Assembly (NCBI GenBank): GCA_003427395.1
Contig: BFEA01000810.1
Span: forward strand, 254,733 to 280,643
DNA length: 25,911 nt
Reading direction: 5' to 3'
Source: Chara braunii
Taxonomy: Eukaryota > Streptophyta > Charophyceae > Charales > Characeae
The first letter of the stretch is position 1. Each line of letters begins with the position of its first letter. Below the pieces are notes generated by a model. The model saw only the letters and a program-made list of their open reading frames with translations. It made no database searches and had not been told where the DNA came from. Of this stretch, positions 11,071 through 19,800 are shown one piece after another. A program made the translations under genes and the position numbers.

Positions 11071-11153
11071 CCATGCCAACAGGATCAATCCCTGTGCCTC
11101 CCCTCAGGTCCCCTCCCCTACGCACATCAGCAGACTCTGCTCAATGCCTATTG

Positions 11154-11252
11154 GGGGCTAGGTCCCACTTGCACCAATTATGCGATATTGACCGTCGATA
11201 GCGAAGATCAACGGCCAAAATCGCCTAATCCGTGCAAGTGGGACCTTGCCCC
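11154..11252. mobile_element. 99-bp hairpin MITE
   Basis: Arms 11154-11174 and 11232-11252 are inverted repeats of 21 bp with one mismatch (GGGGC, T or A, then AGGTCCCACTTGCAC). Pairing continues inward: GCGATATTGACCGTCGAT pairs with the other arm at 15 of 18 positions, so nearly the whole element folds back on itself. The terminal pattern GGSC-AGRTCCCACTKGCA is shared with the element at 22403-22569, implying one family. It lies about 1.1 kb upstream of the starch synthase start codon. Confidence 0.65.
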
Positions 11253-11608
11253 GGGGAATCCAGTGATCTATCTCTAGGTGGCGGGCGCCAAGCATGCCCA
11301 GGAAGGTGATTTCTAACCCTTGCTGGGGTCCGTAAGGCCTGCTGTGCAAAAAAATGCGGGAATGTGTTTTACAGCAGTGGCCCCCTGGGGGCAAATGAGT
11401 ACAAAGGTTTTGTGGCCAGGGGCATGTAGAACTTTTCCCTGAGAAGTAACATGGCATTGAAGATCCGCTAAACTGGCTTTTCCTGCTAAGGTCACATGAT
11501 CAGGCTTTCCCTGCTAAGGTCACTTGACTCTAGAGCTGGGCCGCAGGGAAGTTTGATTACCAACACCAATCTTTTTGGAAGGCGAGGGGACGGACTGCTC
11601 ACTGCAAA

Positions 11609-11656
11609 TAAACCTACCTAGGCATACCTAGGTAAACCTACCTAGGCATACCTAGG
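11609..11656. repeat. Perfect 24-bp tandem duplication
   Basis: Two identical 24-bp units, 11609-11632 and 11633-11656. Each unit contains the palindrome CCTAGG twice, giving four copies in 48 bp. It lies about 730 bp upstream of the starch synthase start codon. A regulatory role is possible but unsupported. Confidence 0.9.
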
Positions 11657-11824
11657 TATCATCACAACCTGGCCCAAAGGCCTGAACAAAAGAGGCTGCC
11701 AGCGGCTCCTTAACCGACTCGCTAGTTGCCCCCATCGAGTGAATCTCCCCCTCCGCCTCCCTCTACCTTGGGCCCCAGACCCAGATTGCTTCTCGGCGGT
11801 CTCCCAAATTAATCCGCACCAAAG

Positions 11825-11873
11825 ACTACCGGAGTTGGTTAAAAAAAACAAAAAAAAACTACGGGAGTTCGTT
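11825..11873. repeat. 16-bp direct repeats flanking an A-rich tract
   Basis: ACTACCGGAGTTGGTT (11825-11840) and ACTACGGGAGTTCGTT (11858-11873) flank 17 bases that are all A except one C. This resembles a target-site duplication around a bare tail. A similar arrangement around a T tract occurs at 19815-19866. Confidence 0.6.
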
Positions 11874-12238
11874 GACACAGGAGAGCCAATGCCGCTGCTG
11901 CACGGCAACCGTAGCATCTGCTTGCTCGCTCCATGGTGCGAAAACCCTCTGTTCGGTCAGGGAACTCTACTTGGCACTTGCAAACCGTGACATGTCGGGC
12001 CCACCCTGTGCCTCCGAGTTTGGGCTCCGTCACGGGCGTAGAGTATACAGAGAGCCCACTTCCGGGCCACGGTGTCGCGTTTGTGTCGAAGGCTCTCCTT
12101 CGAACGAGGTGTTCGATTCGACGAGTATTAGTCCTACTAGTACAGTCAGTAGCGAATAGCAACGAACGATCTGATGGCAGTAGCTCATCCAAAGTGTTGG
12201 TCGTGCCAGTTCTACGTGCAGGACGGAGCCTGCGCTTC

Positions 12239-12295
12239 GATTGGCCGTCGGTCGAGATCGGGCGCCGGTCACTGTATATTGTCCTCATTCATTGG
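12239..12295 (+). promoter_or_regulatory. Possible core promoter of the starch synthase gene
   Basis: A TATA-like TGTATATTG lies at about 12273-12281, some 110 bp before the start codon. ATTGG (reverse CCAAT) occurs at 12239-12243 and 12291-12295. These are short words that occur by chance often, so this is only a candidate. Confidence 0.2.
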
Positions 12296-12386
12296 TTGAC
12301 TCTGCAGCTAAGGCACGGTCTGTGTTGTACGCTGGTACCCGCCCTAAACACTCCTCGACTTTTCCTCCGTCACGACAATCATCGCC

Positions 12387-12920
12387 ATGGAGTCCTTGGC
12401 ATGCGTCTGTAGCTGTCACACTGCATGGCCATCTAGAACTGTGTCCGTTTCGACACCTTCTCACTTTGAACGTGGAGCGTCGGAGTCTGTGCGCGTGTCA
12501 GGGAGAACTCGTGCTGCCCCTTCAATCACCATTCTACGATGCACGACGTTTATCGACAACACAGGCAGTGCAGCTCTTCGTCATCAAAAGGAGGAAGGAA
12601 ATAATAAGTCGGAAGGGCGGAGGCTCCCAACATCTGTTGGTAGCAGTGCATGCCCATCCCAACGTCGCTGTGACTCGTTCGTGTCAGCATCCCGGGATGC
12701 ACATGTCTGCGCGCGAGCTGGAGGTCATAATGGAGCTGTTGGCGCTATCAGTGCCGAAAGAGCGAGCACTACTGTCTCCGAAAAGCTCGTAGCGGACTCT
12801 ACTTCTGTGTTCATGGAACAGCGGAGGATGACACTGGTGTTCGTAGGGGCGGAGACTGCGCCGTGGTCCAAGGTCGGAGGTCTGGGNGATGTGATGGGCG
12901 CCCTTCCACCGGCGCTCGCT
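12387..12920 (+). CDS. GBSS: Starch synthase exon 1
   Basis: Residues 1-178. It encodes the Ser/Thr/Arg-rich leader, then [14 protein letters not shown] and the ADP-glucose-binding KVGGLGDV. An unresolved base at 12887 is the third position of a glycine codon, so it does not affect the protein. Donor GTAAGT, phase 0. Confidence 0.9.
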
Positions 12921-13174
12921 GTAAGTTTCTTTACCCGCCGACCTGCTTTCCATGTATAAGCTGATGGAATGTTCACCTGCTCACTTAGTGGGTGTTTGCA
13001 GCCTCTGGAAGCTCATGAATGCTTGTATTGTGTTATGTTGTGATGTAGGCTCGTGGACATCGCGTGATGACGATATCTCCGCGTTACGATCAGTACCACG
13101 ATGCTTGGGACACCAACGTCACTGGGCAGGTAAGCCCAGATCCTTTTCGGTGCTAATGTCAACGGCCTGTGCCG

Positions 13175-13211
<37 letters not shown>

Positions 13212-13406
13212 NNNNNNNNNNNNNNNNNNNNNNNNNNNNNNNNNNNNNNNNNNNNNNNNNNNNNNNNNNNNNNNNNNNNNNNNNNNNNNNNNNNNNNNNN
13301 NNNNNNNNNNNNNNNNNNNNNNNNNNNNNNNNNNNNNNNNNNNNNNNNNNNNNNNNNNNNNNNNNNNNNNNNNNNNNNNNNNNNNNNNNNNNNNNNNNNN
13401 NNNNNN

Positions 13407-13441
<35 letters not shown>

Positions 13442-16400
13442 ACCCGTGGATACAATGGCGTTTCTAGCATCCTGAACGTCCGCGACGTCATGCGTTACGG
13501 AGGCCCATCGTTCTGGTCGTGATGGTCGTGATGCCTTTGGTTCCGTTCCACGTCAATACTTCGTGCTATTAGGCCAAGAGTAGCATGTCTCACTTGTTTA
13601 GAACGTCTGGAAAAGCCAGATTTTCAAGGTTGAGCTTGAAATGAGTGCCCGGCCGGGATAATGGTTTGGAATTGACTGCCTCGTTTGGCTTGTTTACCTC
13701 TCTATGGATAATGGTGTGGAATTGACTGCTTCGTTTCGCTTGTCCACCTCTGTATTGGATGTGTGTCCGTTTCAATTATATGTTTACTACCGTCATTTTC
13801 TCGGACAGGTCAGCCTTGGAGGGGAGGTGGAGACTGTTCGCTTCTTCCACTCGCACAATCGAGGAGTGGACCGGGTGTTCGTCGATCATCCGCTTTTCCT
13901 CGAAATGGTACGCCTCCTCTTACAGACGAAGACGAGATACTGTGTACTAACGATTAGAGCTGTTGCTTTTTTTTTTGCGATTTTTAAATTTTGATACATT
14001 ATCAAAACATACTTTCACCATCTTTGTGATTCGGTTACTTGCACGGCTGTCCGTGCGGAGACAAAGCTCCAAACAACGGGAAGAAAAGGGCAGTGCATCA
14101 CAGACGAGCGACAGGGAAGTCACAGAACAATGGAGTACGAAAGAAGGGAGCACTTAGGAATTAACTGTTCTATCTGGAGTACGATTGAACTGTTCTATCT
14201 GGAGGTTTTTCCCTACTGATCGTTTCGGCTGGCGAATTTTGACCGTCGGCATGTTTTGAATTGAGGTGTGAAAATTCATCAGTAGATACAATCCACCCAG
14301 GGACATAACAAAACGACAGTGCAGTCGGTCTCAATGAAGATGTAGCAATGGAGGGGGGCCGTGGATGACTTGGCCGCTTGTGGACTGGGAGACAACACGT
14401 CCACTTGTAGACTAGAAGACAACACGTCTTTCCTAGTACGTAGCCTTTCTGCTAGAGCCATTTTGATCGTGCTGTGTGTCGGAACTACATTTTTACCCCG
14501 AATAAAATGCCCGGACTTTATCCTTGCATCTGGTCCGAAAGTTGTGGCAAATACAGATATAATGACCGGGCGTTCAAGTTTAGTTTAGTGTATATGTCTG
14601 TGCAAATTAAAGAGGCGTTGAATGTCACGGCCCTGATTCTCACGAGTTTGAAATTCCTTGCTTGCTTGCCCTGTGGGTTGTATCGATCGACGCCGCACAA
14701 CGCTGAATGCCATCCGCTTGGAATCGGGGACCGTCGACCGAATGGGCAGGTGTGGGGCAAAACAGGTCAAAGGATCTACGGCGGCAGAGTGGGGGTTGAG
14801 TACCCTGAGAATCCTCTGCGGTTCGCCATCTTCTGCCAGGTAAGGCTGCTTCTCTTCTTGCATGCGTCTCACATCCCTTTCTGTCTGATCTGCAACAGTT
14901 ACTGTGTGTTGCCTTACCCGGGCAGTGAGGCACAGAACCCATTTCCCCGACACTCACACATTCTGAGTCGACTGCTGTGCATGCTATCCGAGGTGAAACT
15001 TTCAAAAGATTTTCCATAATCCTCATTAGAAACGAAGCGCTTGCGGACGTTGCGGATGATGTCGATAATGGTACAATCTTCTCTTTTTTTTGTTTTTTTT
15101 AATAATTTCTTGCTGGGAGTGGGAGAAGCGGGACTGCCAATCTTACTTGTCTTCTTTCGCTGCCTGTTGCAGGCNGCACTCCAGGCGCCCTTGCTCCTCC
15201 ACTTGGCGGAGGGCACGGGTATGTCGTCCCCATACGGTAAGTCTCATCGTACTTAGCTGCCTGGCCTTGGCTGATTTCGCATGGAGCTCATGTTTGCACT
15301 GTAAGGTGTATTTACTTTCAGACAGATTACAGTTCCTTGGTCATTGTGTGTGTATATGATCGTATATATGCTGCTGTCTACCTAAGTACGCCGTTTCCAC
15401 CAATTGACTAGTCACTCCCACTCTCTAATATATAATCCATGGCGGGATGAATTGTGAATGCAAAGGTTCTGTGGCGGGCAGGATGTAACATAACTTTCCC
15501 CTTGCTCGGCTGACTTGACCCATTGGCCACGGTTACTCACGCAGTTCTCATCACTAATCACTTTTCTCTCTCGTAGGCTGCCCTCTGTCCTCCTTCGGCT
15601 TCAGTTGAAGAAGACGAAATAGCGTATGTTTTTTTTATTGACATCTGAATTCTCGCCACGTGGAACTTGCAGGGGAAGATGTGGTTTTCGTCGTCAATGA
15701 TTGGCACGCCGCCCTTGTTCCTGTATACCTGAAGAGCAGATTTCAGTCCACAGGCACGTACGCAAACGCCAAGGTATGTGCTCCGTTTCTTCTCTTCCCA
15801 ACTGCTGATACCATCCACTGCACACAGAGGGCCTCACACAAATGAAAGCCATATTAGGGTTCAGCAATGATGGCTGGATGGGTGTCAATTCGCCATATCT
15901 AGGAGGTGGCAATGCAGATCTTTGTTTGCGGAGAACTTACCGTGCGATTGCATCCACCTTGACGGGATCACAAATGATTGATTCTCTCACGCCTTCAAAG
16001 AACTTGCGATAGAGGGGAGTACGGAGGTGCAGAGGTACTACCCGAACGAGGCCAGGAGGGCAAGCCCTCAAGGTGCTGTCCGCGAGAGCACAGAGGCAAA
16101 GAAACCGGCGAGCTGGTGTTTGTCCGTATGCTCTGGCGGATGCTCGAGCGTACGTGGAGGTGTTCCACTCTGGTGGATGCTCGAGCGTACGTGGAGGTGT
16201 TCCACTTTGTGCTGTGCAGCGAGTCAGTGGAGTTAGCACTTTGTGCTGTGCAGTGAGTCAGCGGAGTTAATAGCGTTCTTCATCAAAGGGATGCCAAAAT
16301 GATCATTGAAAATATGCTGCCAGAAATGGAAATTGAAAATGACTGGGTTAAGTGAGGCAAGCAAAGACGTGAGCGTTGTCGAGAATCAAAGAACGAAAGG

Positions 16401-16820
16401 GGCATTCTCTGAATCTCATTACTGCGGGTTTTCTCCCTTGGGTTGTAAATTGTAATGGTCACAGGTTGCCATGTGTGTGCACAATCTGGCTTATCAAGGC
16501 CAGTTCGATGAAGATGAGTTCGAATACAGCACCCTGGACCTCCCTGCGGAGTTTCGGCCAGCATTCCAGCAACAAGTGCCCAAAACCAACAGGTTAGAGC
16601 TCATCGGATACGTAAGACCCAGTATCGAATTTGAGACCCGTCCGTTGCCTGAAACATGTGCTCATTGGGCTGAATTTCCGCTGAAAGCGGCAGCGCCGTA
16701 CAGCATAGTGGACAGATGAATTCCGTAGACCAGTAATTTGCGTGAGTGAATTCAGCAAAAAACTCTATCCTCTTCTTGAGCATTGTGGGTGGGTATAGCG
16801 AGACTCTCTCCTGAACCAGT

Positions 16821-16892
<72 letters not shown>

Positions 16893-19800
16893 ACGCAGAC
16901 AACGGTGTTGGCCATTGATTTATGTGCTCTCTGGTTTTACGTATTCCAATCGTGTATCCATTTGTGAATTTTTGGGTTTACGTGCCCTTTGTGTTCTCCG
17001 GGGGGGGGGGGGGGGGGGGAAAGTTAGAGAGCGAGAGATGCTTAGTTTTTGGATTTGTCGATGTCCTTGTGGCTGGATGTAAATTCTCAAAGGGGGTGTG
17101 GGGGGGGGGCTGAGAGAGAGAGAGAGAGAGATTGTTGGCGCTCGTCTTTACGTTACAGTTGGTTACCTGTGTCAAAACTCCAACTCGCTCCTTTCCCCTG
17201 TGTTGGTTGATTTTGCATAAGGATAGCCGCAGCGAGAAGTCTGCAGAGCACCTGCAGGTACTGAATTGGATGAAAGCGGGATTCGAGTACTCCGATTTGC
17301 TGCTGACGGTCAGTCCCTCGTACGCAGCCGAGGTCGCTACAGAGCACGAGCGTGGCGCAGATCTTCAAGACCTGATTTCAAGAAAGGGGATGCTTGGGAT
17401 AATGAACGGCGCAGATGTGACGGAGTGGAGTCCCGTCAATGACAAGTTCCTGCCTCAGAGATACGACGTCGACTCGGTGAGTGCTCACTCACCTCTGTTG
17501 TCTTAATCCCTTCACTCCTACGCGGTAGGCGCTGTCTGAACGACTTTCTCGGTTGAGGTATGGTTGATGCCAATCGATGTTCCTTTCTGCACCTGTCCGT
17601 CATGCAATGTTGGTAGTGTAATAAGGATATTGACTTGGCCTTCACCGTAAGAGACCTCTTTGATATGGCCTTCGATTTGAAACTGTCGTTGACTTGTCTT
17701 TTCTTCGTCCGTGTGGCAGGTGTTTGACGTCAAGCCCTCATTGAAGCGGCAGTTGCAGGCGGAGGCAGGTTTAGCAGACCGTCCGGAAGTTCCTTTGTTT
17801 GGGTTTATGGGACGGCTCGACGAGCAGAAAGGATCGGACATCTTGGCAGCCGCCATCCTTAAGCTCGTGGACAGTGAGGAAAAGCGCAGTTCATCATGTT
17901 GGTGCGTGCATCGGAACTTTTCTTTTTCTGCATATGACTCGCACAGCATTCGTTGAAACCACTTGGCAATTTAAGGATTTCGGAACGTACCTGCCGTTAG
18001 GCTGAGCCCAGGTGCATAACCTGTACCTGGCCACGTAGGTCCATGTGGATGGTTCCTCTGGCGCACTACGTCCATGTCTGCTGCCCGTTCAGATATGCTC
18101 GCGTTGGGCATTTTCTCCTGTTTAAATTTCCTCTCGACGTACGATTGGAGTTCTCGGTTCTGTGTTCTTCCGGCCTTCCATTCGCTAGGATATTGCGAAG
18201 TACACCACTGACCACTGAGGTAGGCGGGTGGAGTGGGAGCATGGCACTCGGCAGGGGAATGAAAACTACCTGAGCTGGCATTAATGTGCGGACTCTTTTG
18301 ATGTGTGGTTGTGCAGGGAACGGGCAAGGCTCAGTATGAGAAGCAGCTGCAAAATTTGGAGAACAGGTTTCCCGAACAGGTGCGGGCAATGACGAGGTTC
18401 AGTCCCCGACTGGCCCACATGATCGTTGCTGGGTGTGACTTCATGGTGCTGCCCAGCCGCTTCGAGCCTGCCGGACTCGTTCAGCTGCACGCCATGCTCT
18501 ACGGCACGGTAGGCTGCTCCCCCACGGGCCCACGTCTATCATGGATGTCTGTCATGGGTATATTAATACATTTATCTGTTGTTTTCTGAGTGTTTGTTTC
18601 GGCAGTTGGGTTGGCGTTCGCTGGCTAGGATGCCGTGTACCCTGTATTGGTGGGTCTGAAGTTTGCAGAACGGTTTAGAGGGGAACCAAAAAGCGACGTA
18701 TAGGATGCACATATATAAAAGGGTTAATGTCAAAAATATTGCTGTTTCGAAGTTTGCCAGCAAAAAAAAAAATACCGCGTTTTGCCAAGTTTCACAGCGA
18801 AGGACCCCAGGCCCCTGGCCTCAGGGACTCAGGGACTCAAAGTTCCGGCCTTAGGCACTCAGCTTTTCTTTTCTTTTCTTTTTGTTTTCTTTTTTTTTTT
18901 CCCGCGGGCGTGGCCGAGGCATTTCGGCCGTGGCCACGCCCGAGATGCCTCGGCCACGTTTCATGTTTTATATATATATATATATGCTTGACGTTTGAAA
19001 GTTATTCATGTGGACTACCGGTCCTGATGCTACCGACTGACCCCTGCCCGGTATCGCCCACCTGCTGTAGCAGGTATCGCACTTGCTGGTGGGTGCAGCT
19101 CCCGCATGTTCCCTCGTTGGAGGCTTGAGCACGGATGTGGCTGCTACGGGGTTCCCCGTAAAACTATAATGACAATAAAAAAGGCCTGAAAGGCCGTCTT
19201 GTCCAGGAGGGAGATCCCACAAGCAGTGTATGTGGAGTAGTGTAGAGGGCGTGTGACCCGCCTCCGCCGTCGATGGGAATGGGGATCGGTGGTTTTGTTT
19301 TTCCTGTATTTTAGCCCTCGAAAATATATGTTTTTTTGGAGCATCCCATTGGGTGGTCTTTCTTTTGTTTTGCTTGCCGTGTTCCTCTGGGCGTCCCGAA
19401 CGTGAGTGAAAATCGGACCCATTTTTTTTGTGTTGCTTTTCACTCACCTTTCACTCACCTTTGGGTCGTGGCCCATGCGTGGAAGAGAGGCCGAAAACAA
19501 AATTTTTCGGTGTTTCCCATCATGAGGGAATGTCAGTCCGTGTCAGACCCTCGTCCAAGTTGTCTGTAGTCCCCGCAAATGTTTCACATGGGCAATGCTG
19601 TTGTCCTCTTTGACATGCATGTGCCCCCTTATTTTTTGAGAGGTGTTTGGGGAGGGTTCGATCCCCTCACCTACAGCAAATGGTGTGTGGAGTTACTCTT
19701 GCCCTTGTTTTTTTACGTTTATTTTCCCTATTTCACGCTGCCACCCACCTGTCCCCCACCCGTCCCACACCCGTCACACTAATCCACATACCTGGCTGGT

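Larger units (their letters stand above)
10805..11442. mobile_element. Non-autonomous element with ~60-bp terminal inverted repeats
   Basis: The left end (10805-10870) starts TTAGGGAAAAGT and includes CCTTTGTATTCATTTGTCCCC-type sequence. The right end (about 11388-11442) is its reverse complement with some substitutions, including GCAAATGAGTACAAAGGT and ACTTTTCCCT. The right half (from 11341) also matches the right half of a shorter element at 23390-23535. There is no coding capacity, so this looks like a MITE-like or fold-back element. It carries two other repeats inside: a dispersed repeat at 10961-11070 and a hairpin MITE at 11154-11252. No clear target-site duplication was found. Confidence 0.55.

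Noticed and set aside
11933-12412. Open frames upstream of the GBSS start codon
   Set aside because: They overlap the start of GBSS exon 1 in other frames, with no motif and no link to the GT5 sequence. They could at most be upstream ORFs in a leader.
16593-16598. GTTAGA as the donor of GBSS exon 7
   Set aside because: It would leave the join to exon 8 out of frame. GTAAGA at 16612 keeps frame and restores the IGY residues seen in GBSS proteins.
19199-19226. Third copy of the AGATCCCAC MITE end (GGGAGATCCCACAAGCAG)
   Set aside because: Only one arm is seen and no inverted partner lies nearby, so the short match is not enough.
19652-19668. Perfect tRNA T-arm-like sequence GAGGGTTCGATCCCCTC
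   Set aside because: The stem and the TTCGATC loop fit, but no matching acceptor strand, anticodon arm or D-arm lies in the 60-70 bases upstream. It is probably chance, or an unrecognisable tRNA-derived remnant.
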